A stretch of DNA of 64,000 bases from contig JAYVMW010000051.1 of assembly GCA_043758755.1 (NCBI GenBank), forward strand, positions 1 to 64,000, in the 5' to 3' direction. Below are positions 44,180 to 53,643 of the stretch, piece after piece (the stretch's first letter is position 1; each line of letters starts with the position of its first letter). The DNA is from Solimicrobium sp043758755 (lineage in GTDB: Bacteria > Pseudomonadota > Gammaproteobacteria > Burkholderiales > Burkholderiaceae_D). The notes below the pieces were generated by a model, which was not told the DNA's origin, ran no database searches, and saw nothing but the letters and a program-made list of their open reading frames with translations. Made by a program: the position numbers and the translations under genes.

Positions 44180-45733
44180 ATGAACAGCGGCACGGTCAAG
44201 CACATCGTGATTGCAGGAGGTGGCAGCGCCGGATGGCTGAGCGCCGCGCTGATCGCAGCCCAGCATCAGGCGGTTGAAGGCAGCCCCGCTCTGCAGGTAA
44301 CACTGATCGAGTCACCCGACGTCGCGCCCATAGGCGTGGGTGAAGGTACCTGGCCGAGCATGCGCATGACGCTGAAGAAAATCGGAGTCAGCGAAGCCGA
44401 CTTCATGCGGGAGTGTGATGCCTCGTTCAAGCAGGGTTCACGTTTCAATGGCTGGACCAGCGGCAAAGAAAATGACTTTTATTTCCATCCATTCACCATG
44501 CCGCACGGCGAAGGCGACGCCGATCTGGTCGCAGCCTGGCAGCACGGATATGCAGACCGACCGTTTGCCGAAGTGGTCTGCCCCCAGCCCGAGCTGTGTT
44601 TGCAGGGCAAGGCACCCAAACAAATTACCACCCCCGAATATGCAGCGGTAGCCAACTATGGCTACCATCTGGACGCCGTGAACTTTGGCCTGTTTCTGCG
44701 CCGGCACTGCGTTGAACGGCTTGGTGTACGACACTTATCCGACCATATACTTTCAGTCAGCTCGCATGCAAACGGCGACATCGCAGCACTGCAGACCCGC
44801 AACAACGGCGCGGTCGAAGGCGACCTGTTTATCGACTGCACCGGCATGCAGTCCATGCTGCTCGGCGGGCATTATGGCATTGCATTTTTGCCGCAAAAGC
44901 ACGTCCTGTTCAACGATACCGCACTGGCGGTTCAGGTCCCCTGTCCGGATGTAAACAGTCCGATTGCCTCGCAGACCCTGTCAACGGCACAGCAGCACGG
45001 CTGGATCTGGGATATCGGTCTGCCGACCCGGCGCGGCATTGGCTACGTCTATTCCAGCGCGCACGGCAGCGACGAACAGGCTGAACTGGCGCTGCGTGCG
45101 TATGTGGCGAACCACGGTGGTCCAACAGATATTGCCACCCCACGCAAACTGTCCTTTAATCCAGGCTACCGGCAACAGTTCTGGCACCGCAACTGCGTGG
45201 CTATCGGTCAGTCGGCCGGGTTTATCGAGCCGCTCGAAGCGTCCGCGCTGGTCATGGTCGAACTGTCCGCAGCCCTGCTCAGTGAACAGATGCCGGTTAC
45301 GCGCGAAACCATGGATATTCTGGCCCGTCGCTTCAACGATACCTTCACCTACCGGTGGGAACGCGTCATCGATTTTCTGAAACTGCACTATGTGCTGACC
45401 AAACGCACCGACACCGATTACTGGCGCGACAACTGCCGTGCCGAGACGATACCGGTTCATCTGGCCGAACTGCTGAAACTGTGGTGTTACCACAATCCGT
45501 CGCGCCATGACTTTTTCCGGATTGCAGAACTGTTTCCGGCGGAAAGCTACCAGTACATACTGTACGGCATGGGCTTCAAAACTGAAGCCGCAGTGCTGAC
45601 TCCGGCTAACCCGCAACGCGCCAACGGCTATATCCGTGATGCGGCAGTTTTAAAAGATAAAATGCTTTCGGGCTTGCCGGGCAACCGGGAACTGATACAA
45701 CATATCGTGCAGCACGGTATGCACAAGATATGA
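44180..45733 (+). CDS. flavin-dependent tryptophan-halogenase-like protein 1
   Basis: The product has 517 residues. The FAD-binding GxGxxG variant is IAGGGSAGWLSA, followed by LIESPDVAPIGVGEGTWPSM and the Lys of DASFKQGSRFNGW at the place of the catalytic Lys of PrnA/RebH. The halogenase W-x-W-x-I motif appears as GWIWDIGLPTRRGIG, with Ile-Gly-Leu-Pro in place of Ile-Pro. The end QSAGFIEPLEASALVMVE fits the family. Members beside TonB receptors form a separate, poorly understood branch, and the substrate need not be tryptophan. Its stop overlaps the SapC-like start (ATGA). Confidence 0.88.
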   Translation: MNSGTVKHIVIAGGGSAGWLSAALIAAQHQAVEGSPALQVTLIESPDVAPIGVGEGTWPSMRMTLKKIGVSEADFMRECDASFKQGSRFNGWTSGKENDFYFHPFTMPHGEGDADLVAAWQHGYADRPFAEVVCPQPELCLQGKAPKQITTPEYAAVANYGYHLDAVNFGLFLRRHCVERLGVRHLSDHILSVSSHANGDIAALQTRNNGAVEGDLFIDCTGMQSMLLGGHYGIAFLPQKHVLFNDTALAVQVPCPDVNSPIASQTLSTAQQHGWIWDIGLPTRRGIGYVYSSAHGSDEQAELALRAYVANHGGPTDIATPRKLSFNPGYRQQFWHRNCVAIGQSAGFIEPLEASALVMVELSAALLSEQMPVTRETMDILARRFNDTFTYRWERVIDFLKLHYVLTKRTDTDYWRDNCRAETIPVHLAELLKLWCYHNPSRHDFFRIAELFPAESYQYILYGMGFKTEAAVLTPANPQRANGYIRDAAVLKDKMLSGLPGNRELIQHIVQHGMHKI

Positions 45734-46482
45734 AAAAATTGAACAACAACACGGATAAAACTATGGCCAAGGCTGAATTACTCAATAACGTCGATCACAA
45801 AGACCTGCGCGTCATCACCAGACGGGCGGCCGAATACGGTGACGACACGATTATCGTCAGTACCTTCCCGTCCGAATTTGTGCATATTCAGGCGCACTAC
45901 CCGATCGTGTTTCGCAAGACGCAGGAAGGGTTGAGCTTTGAAGCGTTTGCCCTGCTCGGTTTTGTACCCGGCGAAAATCTGTTTCTGGGACCGGATGGCT
46001 GGACTGTCAACTACGTGCCCCTTACCATCCAGCGCCAGCCATTTCTGATCGGCGTCTCCGGTGAAGATCTGACCGTCCATGTACAGCTCGATTCTCCACG
46101 CATTGCCACCAACCCGGGTGAAGGTGAAGCCGTGTTCCTCACCCATGGCAGTCCAACAGAATTTCTGGAACGGATCAATTCCACACTGCTGGCAATTCAT
46201 CAGGGCGTACAGGCCATGCCGGCTTTCATTTCGGCCCTGATTCAGCATGAGCTGCTCGAAGCGTTTGCAGTCGATGTCGAACTCGAAGATGGCTCCAAAC
46301 ACCGGCTCGACGGTTTTTATACCGTCAATCAAGACCGTCTGAACAAGCTGAGCGGCGCCGCACTGGAACAACTGCAGCGTGCCGGCTACCTGCAACCCAT
46401 CTACATGGTGATTGCCTCCATGGTCAATTTCCGCGACCTGATCGAAAGAAAGAACCGTTTACATGCACGGCGCGCCGCTTAA
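45730..46482 (+). CDS. SapC-like protein
   Basis: The product has 250 residues from ATG 45730 (a second ATG at 45763 is possible). The SapC-family block is clear: DLRVITRRAAEYGDDTIIVS, the start motif FPSEFVHIQAHYPIVFRK, GFVPGENLFLGPDGW, YVPLTIQRQPFLIG and FYTVNQDRLNKLSG. SapC is named after a Campylobacter S-layer export locus, but the biochemical role of these soluble proteins is unknown. It has no signal peptide. Overlaps at both ends (halogenase 4 bp, cupin-like 20 bp) show a tightly coupled operon. Confidence 0.9.
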   Translation: MKKLNNNTDKTMAKAELLNNVDHKDLRVITRRAAEYGDDTIIVSTFPSEFVHIQAHYPIVFRKTQEGLSFEAFALLGFVPGENLFLGPDGWTVNYVPLTIQRQPFLIGVSGEDLTVHVQLDSPRIATNPGEGEAVFLTHGSPTEFLERINSTLLAIHQGVQAMPAFISALIQHELLEAFAVDVELEDGSKHRLDGFYTVNQDRLNKLSGAALEQLQRAGYLQPIYMVIASMVNFRDLIERKNRLHARRAA

Positions 46483-47491
46483 ACCCCTGCAACCGGTACG
46501 CGAAATCGCCGGCCTGACACCGGCGCAGCTCACCGATGAAATCCTGACTTGCGCAGAACCTCTGATCCTCAGAGGACTGGTTGCATCCTGGCCGATGGTG
46601 CAGGCAGCACTGACATCGCAGCAGGACGCCGATGCGTATCTGCGTCGTTTCTACCGCGATGCCACCATGACCGTCATGCACGCTTCGCCCGAGGTGGGTG
46701 AGCGGTTCTTTTACAATGACGATCTCAGTGGTTTCAATTACGCCTCGTCGCGCGTCCGACTGGACCAGATACTCGATGCGCTGCGTGACCATCTGCATGA
46801 TGAAAAACCCCCTGCGATTTATATAGGTTCCTCGGCCATCGACAATTATCTGCCGGGGTTTCGCAGCGAAAATGACCTCGAAGCACTCAAGGCACACGAC
46901 CCGCTGGTCAACATCTGGATCGGTAACCGTACCCGCATTCCGGCGCACTTTGACCTGCCCGACAATATTGCCTGCATCGCAGCCGGACGACGCCGCTTCA
47001 CCGTGTTTCCACCAGACCAGCTCAGCAATCTGTATATCGGCCCGTTCGATCTGACCCCGGCCGGGCAGGCCATCAGTCTGGTCGATTTTGCCAAACCCGA
47101 CCATGAAAAATTTCCCCGCTTCGCTACTGCGCTGGAGCATGCCCAGGTTGCCGAGCTCGACACCGGCGACGCACTGTTCCTGCCCAGTATGTGGTGGCAC
47201 CATGTTGAAGCCCTCGACAGCTTCAACATACTGATCAATTACTGGTGGCGCCAGTCACCCGGCTACATGGATACGCCACTGATCACGCTCATGCATGCCA
47301 TGCTGACCATGCGCGATCTGCCGCCGGCACAGCGTTCGGCCTGGAAGGAGCTGTTCCGGCACTACGTGTTTGACAGTGATGGCACCGAGGTGAAACACAT
47401 ACCGGAAGCTGCACGCGGAATGCTGGCGCCATTTACCGATGATTCGGCCCGCGCGTTGCGTGCCAATCTGCTCAACAAGATGAAGAGATGA
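46463..47491 (+). CDS. cupin-like (JmjC/FIH-type) putative oxygenase
   Basis: The product has 342 residues. It is a cupin_8/JmjC-like domain: EPLILRGLVASWPMVQAA at the front, metal ligands H-x-D in IPAHFDLPDNIACI and a distal His in LPSMWWHHVEALDSFNILIN, with FTVFPPDQLSNLYIGPFD between. Such proteins are Fe(II)/2-oxoglutarate hydroxylases of proteins or small molecules. Its start lies inside the SapC-like gene. Together with halogenases and SapC it forms a recurrent TonB-receptor-linked cassette of unknown chemistry. Confidence 0.88.
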   Translation: MHGAPLKPLQPVREIAGLTPAQLTDEILTCAEPLILRGLVASWPMVQAALTSQQDADAYLRRFYRDATMTVMHASPEVGERFFYNDDLSGFNYASSRVRLDQILDALRDHLHDEKPPAIYIGSSAIDNYLPGFRSENDLEALKAHDPLVNIWIGNRTRIPAHFDLPDNIACIAAGRRRFTVFPPDQLSNLYIGPFDLTPAGQAISLVDFAKPDHEKFPRFATALEHAQVAELDTGDALFLPSMWWHHVEALDSFNILINYWWRQSPGYMDTPLITLMHAMLTMRDLPPAQRSAWKELFRHYVFDSDGTEVKHIPEAARGMLAPFTDDSARALRANLLNKMKR

Positions 47492-47517
47492 CCTTGGCCG
47501 GTGGCAAATTCCGAAAC

Positions 47518-47536
47518 GGTGCAATGTCATTGCACC
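47518..47536. repeat. dispersed palindrome, copy 2
   Basis: GGTGCAAT-gtc-ATTGCACC between the cupin-like gene and the second halogenase gene. It has the same arms and 3-base centre length as the copies at 28316 and 53644. Confidence 0.7.
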
Positions 47537-47570
47537 CTACAAAATAGATAAAAATCTGGAGACAATAACA

Positions 47571-49070
47571 ATGGATCAAAGCAAACCCAAAAAACCAATA
47601 CAGCGCGTCATCATTGCCGGCGGCGGCACCGCCGGATGGAATGCGGCAGCGGCCATCTCCAAGATCTTGGGGAAAATTCTCGACATTACCCTGATCGAGT
47701 CGGACGAAATTGCAACAATAGGCGTGGGCGAAGCAACCATTCCGTCAATGATTGCGTTCCACAATCTGCTCGAAATCAACGAACCGGAATTCATGGCCAC
47801 CACCCAGGCCACGTTCAAGCTCGGCATCAGTTTTGAAAACTGGCGCAACGTCAACGAACACTATTTTCATTCCTTCGGCCATACCGGCACCGATCACTGG
47901 ACCGCCGGATTTCAGCATTTCTGGCACAAGGGGCTGGAGCGCGAACTGGCTGCCGATTTTGGCGAATACTGTCTCGAAGTCAAGGCAGCCGAGGCCGGAC
48001 GCTTTGCCAAACTGCCCAACAACAAACTGAATTATGCGTTCCACCTGGACGCCAGCCTGTATGCCAAATACCTGCGCAGGATGAGCGAGGCGTTCGGTGT
48101 AAAACGGGTCGAAGGCAAGATCAGCAAGGTCGAAACCGATGCTGCAACCGGTCACATCACTTCACTGCGACTCGACTCGGGTGCCAACCTGGAAGCGGAT
48201 CTGTTTATCGACTGCACCGGCTTTCGCGCTCTGCTGATCGGCCAGACTATGAAGGTGGGTTACGAAGACTGGTCGCACTGGCTGTTTTGCGACAGTGCGA
48301 TTGCGGTCCAGACTGAATCGGTCGGCCCGCCCCATCCTTACACGCGCTCGATCGCACACGAGGCCGGCTGGCAATGGCGCATACCGCTGCAGCACCGGGT
48401 CGGCAATGGCATCACCTTTTCCAGTCGCTACACTGATGAAGCGACGGCGCGCGCGACGCTGCTGGGCAATATCGAAGGCCGGATACTGACTGAACCGCGT
48501 CTGATCCGCTTCAAACCCGGTCAGCGTGAAAAAACCTGGCAGGGCAACTGCATTGCGCTGGGTCTGTCGAGCGGCTTTCTGGAACCGATTGAATCAACCA
48601 GCATCTATCTGATTCAGCGCAATCTGATCCGGCTCTTGCAGATGTTCCCGACCAACGGCATCTGCGACGCCGATGTTAATGAATTCAACATGCAGTGCGC
48701 GCAGGAACTTGAACATATCCGCGACTTCATCATTCTTCACTACCACGTCACCAACCGGCGCGACACGCCGTTCTGGCGCGACTGCAGCAGCATGGCCATT
48801 CCGGCATCGCTGCAACACAGAATCGATCTGTTCCGCGAAACCGGCCGGGTATTTCGTGCGCCCAACGAATTGTTTGCCGAAAATTCCTGGATTCAGGTCA
48901 TGCTCGGGCAAGGCATCATGCCGCAACAGCATCATCAATCCGCCGACCTGATGGGTGACCCGGAATTGACGCGGTTTCTTGAAGGCATACGCAATAACGT
49001 TGCGCAAACGGTTCAGAAATTGCCGCCGCATAAGGAGTTTGTGCAACGTTATTGCGCTGCAAAAATGTGA
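47571..49070 (+). CDS. flavin-dependent tryptophan-halogenase-like protein 2
   Basis: The product has 499 residues. FAD site IIAGGGTAGWNAAAA, then LIESDEIATIGVGEATIPSM, the Lys-containing ATFKLGISFENW, and the canonical W-x-W-x-I-P motif as GWQWRIPLQHRVGNG; LGLSSGFLEPIESTSIYLIQ closes the family set. Unlike protein 1 it has the standard Ile-Pro, so it belongs to a different subgroup. Both key features for hypohalous acid formation and transfer are present, so halogenase activity is plausible; no typical substrate pathway is nearby. Confidence 0.9.
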   Translation: MDQSKPKKPIQRVIIAGGGTAGWNAAAAISKILGKILDITLIESDEIATIGVGEATIPSMIAFHNLLEINEPEFMATTQATFKLGISFENWRNVNEHYFHSFGHTGTDHWTAGFQHFWHKGLERELAADFGEYCLEVKAAEAGRFAKLPNNKLNYAFHLDASLYAKYLRRMSEAFGVKRVEGKISKVETDAATGHITSLRLDSGANLEADLFIDCTGFRALLIGQTMKVGYEDWSHWLFCDSAIAVQTESVGPPHPYTRSIAHEAGWQWRIPLQHRVGNGITFSSRYTDEATARATLLGNIEGRILTEPRLIRFKPGQREKTWQGNCIALGLSSGFLEPIESTSIYLIQRNLIRLLQMFPTNGICDADVNEFNMQCAQELEHIRDFIILHYHVTNRRDTPFWRDCSSMAIPASLQHRIDLFRETGRVFRAPNELFAENSWIQVMLGQGIMPQQHHQSADLMGDPELTRFLEGIRNNVAQTVQKLPPHKEFVQRYCAAKM

Positions 49071-49220
49071 AGTACCTGTGCGATTTTTTTCGCAGGACTG
49101 GCACCGCAAACAACACACTGAAATACCAAGAAAACGATTTCATAATAATTTCGGCGCGAACCGGAAGACCAGTTGTGAAATCTCAATGGGAAAAGCATTT
49201 TCTCGTGATACCATCTTGCA

Positions 49221-49241
49221 TTAGTTTGATTGTCATACAAA
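49221..49241 (+). promoter_or_regulatory. XylR-like operator (one mismatch) upstream of the ROK gene
   Basis: TTAGTT-N10-ACAAA differs from the other sites by one base. A TTGTCA box lies at the same relative -35 position (49230-49235), but the -10 region is poor. It suggests autoregulation of the repressor. Confidence 0.45.
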
Positions 49242-49359
49242 TTACCCGCCACAGGTAAATTAAGCAGTTGATTGATAGTTCGATTCATCATCGCAACTAA
49301 ATTCACCATTGAGCACGTGGCTAAAAAAAGCATCATTTAAAAACGCAGGGGATAAGGTC

Positions 49360-50556
49360 ATGCTGATTGCAGGAGATCAACAACTCTTAAAGCAAATGAA
49401 CCGGATGGTTCTGGTACGTAAGCTTTTCAATTCACCCGACTTATCGCGTGCCGATCTGGCCGCCGCAGTCGGACTGACCAAATCAACCGTGAGTCTGCTG
49501 GTCAAAGAACTGGTCGATGAAGGCTGGTTTGAAGAACGCGAATTAATCAACACCGGCAATCTGGGCCGACGCCCTACACCACTGCATATCGACAAAATCC
49601 GCATCGCCATTCTGGGTGCCGAGTTTGGTGTCGACAAGGCGCGCGTCGTTGCCACCAATCTGCTGGGTGAAATAATCGTGCGTGCCGATGTGGAATATCT
49701 CGATGCGTCCGACCCGGCTTCCTGTTTTGAGCTGGTAGCGCGTGAACTGGTGCGCCTGGCCAAACGCATTGATGCCGCCGGACGGACTGTGCTGGGTCTG
49801 GGTGTGGGCGTGTATGGCGGTGTCGATGAAGATCTGGGCATACTGCATTACGCACCCAATCTGGGCTGGCGCAATATTGAAGTGTCAAAACTGCTCAAGA
49901 GCCACTTCACCAAAACCATGCTGGCAAAAACCCCGCTGTTTATTCAAAACGACGCCAATGTGGCGGCACTGGCCCAATTTGAATTCGGCAATCAGGCCAG
50001 CGTTGATCCGCTGGTATATGTCAGCGTCGGTTATGGTGTTGGCGCCGGCGTGATTGTCCACGACCGATTGCTCACCGGTCATTGCGGCTGGGCCGGCGAG
50101 ATCGGTCACACCATTCTGGTAGCCGGCGGCCCGCGCTGCTCGTGCGGCCGGCGTGGCTGTGCTGAAGCCATGATGGGGCTCGGTGCGCTGCTGAAAAAAA
50201 CCAGTCCGAAGAAAAAAACCGCAGGACTTGAGACATTGCTGGCCAAGGTCAAGGCCGGCGATCCAACCGCCTGTGACGCCGTTGAGGAAGCCGGGCAGTA
50301 TCTTGGAATTTTATTAAACAATGTCTGGTCATCGTTTGATCCGATGAACATTGTGCTGGGTGGTCCTGCCATGCAGATCGGCGAAAAATTTCTGAACCCG
50401 GCGCTCAAGATACTCAATGAATATGCCCAGGCTGCGCAGTTGCCGGCACCGATCATTACCCAGTCCAGTTATGGCCTGGATGTGGTTGCGATTGGCGCAG
50501 CCGCGCTGGTCAGGTACCGGCTGACGCGACCGTACAGTCTGCAAAAAGGTGCCTGA
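49360..50556 (+). CDS. xylR: ROK-family transcriptional repressor, XylR-like
   Basis: The product has 398 residues from ATG 49360 (GGGGATAAGG just before). A TTG start at 49309 is possible but less supported. It has an N-terminal winged helix (LSRADLAAAVGLTKSTVSLL) and a ROK sugar-kinase-like domain with DANVAALAQFEFGN, GVGAGVIVHDRLLTG and the zinc motif CSCGRRGCAEA (about 255-265). XylR-type ROK proteins repress xylose genes and release DNA on binding xylose. It sits upstream of xylB-xylA, and the operators found here resemble known XylR boxes (TTAGTTTG...ACTAA). Confidence 0.88.
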   Translation: MLIAGDQQLLKQMNRMVLVRKLFNSPDLSRADLAAAVGLTKSTVSLLVKELVDEGWFEERELINTGNLGRRPTPLHIDKIRIAILGAEFGVDKARVVATNLLGEIIVRADVEYLDASDPASCFELVARELVRLAKRIDAAGRTVLGLGVGVYGGVDEDLGILHYAPNLGWRNIEVSKLLKSHFTKTMLAKTPLFIQNDANVAALAQFEFGNQASVDPLVYVSVGYGVGAGVIVHDRLLTGHCGWAGEIGHTILVAGGPRCSCGRRGCAEAMMGLGALLKKTSPKKKTAGLETLLAKVKAGDPTACDAVEEAGQYLGILLNNVWSSFDPMNIVLGGPAMQIGEKFLNPALKILNEYAQAAQLPAPIITQSSYGLDVVAIGAAALVRYRLTRPYSLQKGA

Positions 50557-50657
50557 TTTGCAAGCCGGTATTCCATCCCGGCTGCAGGTCAGCGATGCCT
50601 AAATTTCCCCTCTAACAGGTTAGCGTAAATCCATTGTCTGCCTGTCAGTTTATTTAA

Positions 50658-50699
50658 TTAGTTTGATGGATTGACTAAATCAGATTTTATATCTATTCT
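50658..50699 (+). promoter_or_regulatory. XylR-like operator and promoter of xylBA
   Basis: TTAGTT-N10-ACTAA (50658-50678) covers the -35 box TTGACT (50671-50676); TATTCT (50694-50699) follows at 17 bp. It is nearly identical to the receptor promoter at 40889 over 28 bases. Confidence 0.78.
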
Positions 50700-50739
50700 A
50701 TCGACACATTAAAAACCGGTTTGCAAGGAAAGTTGAGCG

Positions 50740-52245
50740 ATGGCTGATTCAAACAGTACCTGTCTGGGCATAGACCTCGGCACCTCCGAAGTGAAAGTCC
50801 TGCTCATGGGCGCGAGTGGCCAGACTGTGGGCGTGGCGCGCGCCGCACTGACCTGGGAACAGCCACAACCGGGATGGGCTGAACAGGATCCGGCCAACTG
50901 GTGGAGGGCCACAGTCACGGCGTGCCAGCAGTTGAAACAGAATTTCCCGGATCAATATGCCATGGTCAATGCGATTGGACTGTCGGGACAGATGCATGGC
51001 GCAACCCTGCTCGACGAACAGAACAACGTACTGCGGCCGTGCATTTTATGGAACGACACGCGCAGCGCCAGACAATGCGAACAACTCACAGCGTCGCTGC
51101 CGGAATTGCATCACATCGCCGGCAATCTGGCCATGCCCGGTTTTACCGCGCCCAAAATTGCCTGGCTGCGTGAACATGAAACACAGGCCTTCAACAAAAT
51201 CGCCAAAGTACTGCTGCCCAAGGATTACATCCGCTTTCTGCTGTCTGGTCAGATGGTATCGGACATGTCCGATGCGGCAGGAACCTTGTGGCTGGATGTG
51301 GAAAAGCGTGACTGGTCACCGGCCCTGCTGGGGGCTACCGGACTGAATCTGCACCACATGCCGTCTTTGGTTGAAGGCTCTCAGGTGTCGACCACACTCT
51401 GCGCGTCCGGCGCCAAAATGCTGGATCTGCAAGCCGGCATCCCGATTGCCGGTGGCGCCGGCGACAATGCGGCCAGCGCCATCGGTATCGGTGCCGTCAA
51501 TAGCGCAGACAGTTTCATTTCACTCGGAACCAGCGGCGTGCTGTTTTCCGTGACGGACCGGCATCGCCCCAATGTCAGTGAGGCGGTGCACGCCTTTTGT
51601 CACGCCCTGCCCGCCACCTGGCACCAGATGACCGTCATGCTCAGTGCTGCCAGCGCACTGCAGTGGATTACACACATCACCGGCTACACCAGCGAAGAAG
51701 AGATTTTAAAAACAGTGGCCAGTCTGGATTTGACAGAAAGAAAGCAGGCACCGCTGTTTTTACCGTATATGTCCGGAGAGCGCACGCCCCACAATGACGC
51801 CAGTGCCAGTGGCAATTTTGTCGGGCTGCGTCATAAACATACGAGCGCGCATCTTGCGTATGCCGTCATCGAAGGGGTCAGTTTCGGCATGCGTGACGGT
51901 CTGGATGCACTGGGACGCTCCGGAACAAAAATTGATGCCATGCAGCTGGTGGGCGGCGGGTCCAAAAGCCTGCTGTGGGCGCAACTGCTGGCCAATGCGC
52001 TGGAGTCAACCATTCAGATTGGTCAGGAAAGCAGCGTCGGTGCGGCACTGGGCGCGGCCCGGCTGGCGCAACTGTGTGTTAGCGGTACGGCTACCGATCA
52101 GATCCAGGCGGTCTGCAAGAAGCCAGTCATCCTGCATGAATTCAAACCCCAGATTGACGATGTACGCGTACTTGAAAAACGTCAACAGCTTTACCGATCC
52201 ACCTACCAGCAATTAAAACCGGTATTTCGTGCTGCGGCCGAGTAG
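50740..52245 (+). CDS. xylB: xylulokinase
   Basis: The product has 501 residues and phosphorylates D-xylulose to xylulose 5-phosphate. FGGY kinase marks: N-terminal GIDLGTSEVKVLLM, LSGQMHGATLLDEQNNVLRP (substrate loop typical of XylB), WNDTRSARQCEQL, the catalytic Asp in AGGAGDNAASAIG (about residue 235) and QLVGGGSKSLLWAQLLANAL. Complete length. It is followed at 46 bp by xylA. Confidence 0.96.
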   Translation: MADSNSTCLGIDLGTSEVKVLLMGASGQTVGVARAALTWEQPQPGWAEQDPANWWRATVTACQQLKQNFPDQYAMVNAIGLSGQMHGATLLDEQNNVLRPCILWNDTRSARQCEQLTASLPELHHIAGNLAMPGFTAPKIAWLREHETQAFNKIAKVLLPKDYIRFLLSGQMVSDMSDAAGTLWLDVEKRDWSPALLGATGLNLHHMPSLVEGSQVSTTLCASGAKMLDLQAGIPIAGGAGDNAASAIGIGAVNSADSFISLGTSGVLFSVTDRHRPNVSEAVHAFCHALPATWHQMTVMLSAASALQWITHITGYTSEEEILKTVASLDLTERKQAPLFLPYMSGERTPHNDASASGNFVGLRHKHTSAHLAYAVIEGVSFGMRDGLDALGRSGTKIDAMQLVGGGSKSLLWAQLLANALESTIQIGQESSVGAALGAARLAQLCVSGTATDQIQAVCKKPVILHEFKPQIDDVRVLEKRQQLYRSTYQQLKPVFRAAAE

Positions 52246-52291
52246 CGCTGCTCACAATCAGACTCAACACCTTAAATTAATCGAGAAAATC

Positions 52292-53608
52292 ATGAACGAC
52301 TATTTCAGCAATATCGGCCCAATACGCTATGAAGGCCCGCAATCTGTCAATCCGCTGGCGTACCGCTGGTATGATGAAAATCGTATCGTCATGGGTAAAA
52401 CCATGAAGGAGCACCTGCGCTTTGCCGTGTGTTACTGGCACAACTTCTGCTGGAACGGTTTCGATCCGTTTGGCTATGACGGCACTTACCAGCGTCCGTG
52501 GCAAGGTCACAGCGATGCCATGCTTGGCGCAAAAATGAAAGCCGATGCGGCATTTTCTTTCATGAGCAAACTTGGATTGCCCTACTACTGTTTCCATGAC
52601 CGTGACGTTGCGCCTGAAGGTGCAACACCGCGCGAGAGTGTCGAAAATCTGAAAAAGATGGTGGAAATTCTGGGTGTCAAGCAGGCTGACACCGGCATCA
52701 AATTATTGTGGGGCACAGCCAATGTGTTCAGTAACCGCCGGTATATGTCGGGCGCTTCCACCAACCCCAATCCGGAAATCTTTGCGCTGGCCGGCCTGCA
52801 GGTACGCGAAGCCATGAATGCCACCAAAGCACTGGATGGCACCAATTATGTTTTGTGGGGCGGTCGTGAAGGCTATGAAACCCTGATCAATACCGACCTG
52901 AAACACGAAGCGCAGCAATACGGACGTTTTCTGCAAATGGTGGTCGAGCACAAATATAAAATCGGTCTGCCGGGCTACATCATGATCGAACCCAAACCCA
53001 GAGAGCCGTCCAAACATCAGTACGATTTTGACGTGGCCACCGTGTATGGCTTTTTGCAGCAATGGGGACTGGAAAAAGAAGTCAAGGTCAACATTGAAGC
53101 CAATCATGCCACGCTGGCCGGCCACAGTTTCGAACATGAAATTGCCACGGCCAATGCGCTGGGCCTGTTTGGTTCACTGGATATGAATCGCGGCGACATG
53201 CAGTGTGGCTGGGATACCGATCAATTCCCGAACAATGTACCCGAAACCGCGCTGGCCATGTATTACGTTCTGCAGGGTGGCGGCATGCAGCACGGCGGAC
53301 TGAATTTCGACGCCAAGGCGCGCCGCCAGTCGCTCGACCCGGTCGATATGTTTTATGCCCATATCGGTGGCGTGGATGTGTGCGCACGCGGACTGCTGAT
53401 TGCCGAACAGATGATACTGGACGGCGGCATGAAGAAATTTGTTGATGAGCGCTACAGCGGCTGGCAGGCACCATGGGCGCAGGAGGTGTTCAATAAAAAA
53501 TGGTCACTTGATGAAGTGGCCGAACATGCGATGCAACGCAATATTGATGAATTGCCGGTGTCGGGTCGACAGGAGTTTTTGGAGAATTTTGTTAACCGGT
53601 TTTGTTGA
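52292..53608 (+). CDS. xylA: xylose isomerase (long, class II)
   Basis: The product has 438 residues from ATG 52292 (the upstream open frame from 52229 overlaps xylB and is not conserved). Metal and catalytic motifs are present: YYCFHDRDVAPEG, WGGREGYETLINTD, KVNIEANHATLAGHSFEHE, FGSLDMNRGDMQCGWDTDQF and GLNFDAKARRQSLDP. It converts D-xylose to D-xylulose in the cytoplasm. Length fits the class II enzymes. Confidence 0.97.
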   Translation: MNDYFSNIGPIRYEGPQSVNPLAYRWYDENRIVMGKTMKEHLRFAVCYWHNFCWNGFDPFGYDGTYQRPWQGHSDAMLGAKMKADAAFSFMSKLGLPYYCFHDRDVAPEGATPRESVENLKKMVEILGVKQADTGIKLLWGTANVFSNRRYMSGASTNPNPEIFALAGLQVREAMNATKALDGTNYVLWGGREGYETLINTDLKHEAQQYGRFLQMVVEHKYKIGLPGYIMIEPKPREPSKHQYDFDVATVYGFLQQWGLEKEVKVNIEANHATLAGHSFEHEIATANALGLFGSLDMNRGDMQCGWDTDQFPNNVPETALAMYYVLQGGGMQHGGLNFDAKARRQSLDPVDMFYAHIGGVDVCARGLLIAEQMILDGGMKKFVDERYSGWQAPWAQEVFNKKWSLDEVAEHAMQRNIDELPVSGRQEFLENFVNRFC

Positions 53609-53643
53609 TACAACTACTTTCCGTCGCTCCCACTATCGCGCAG

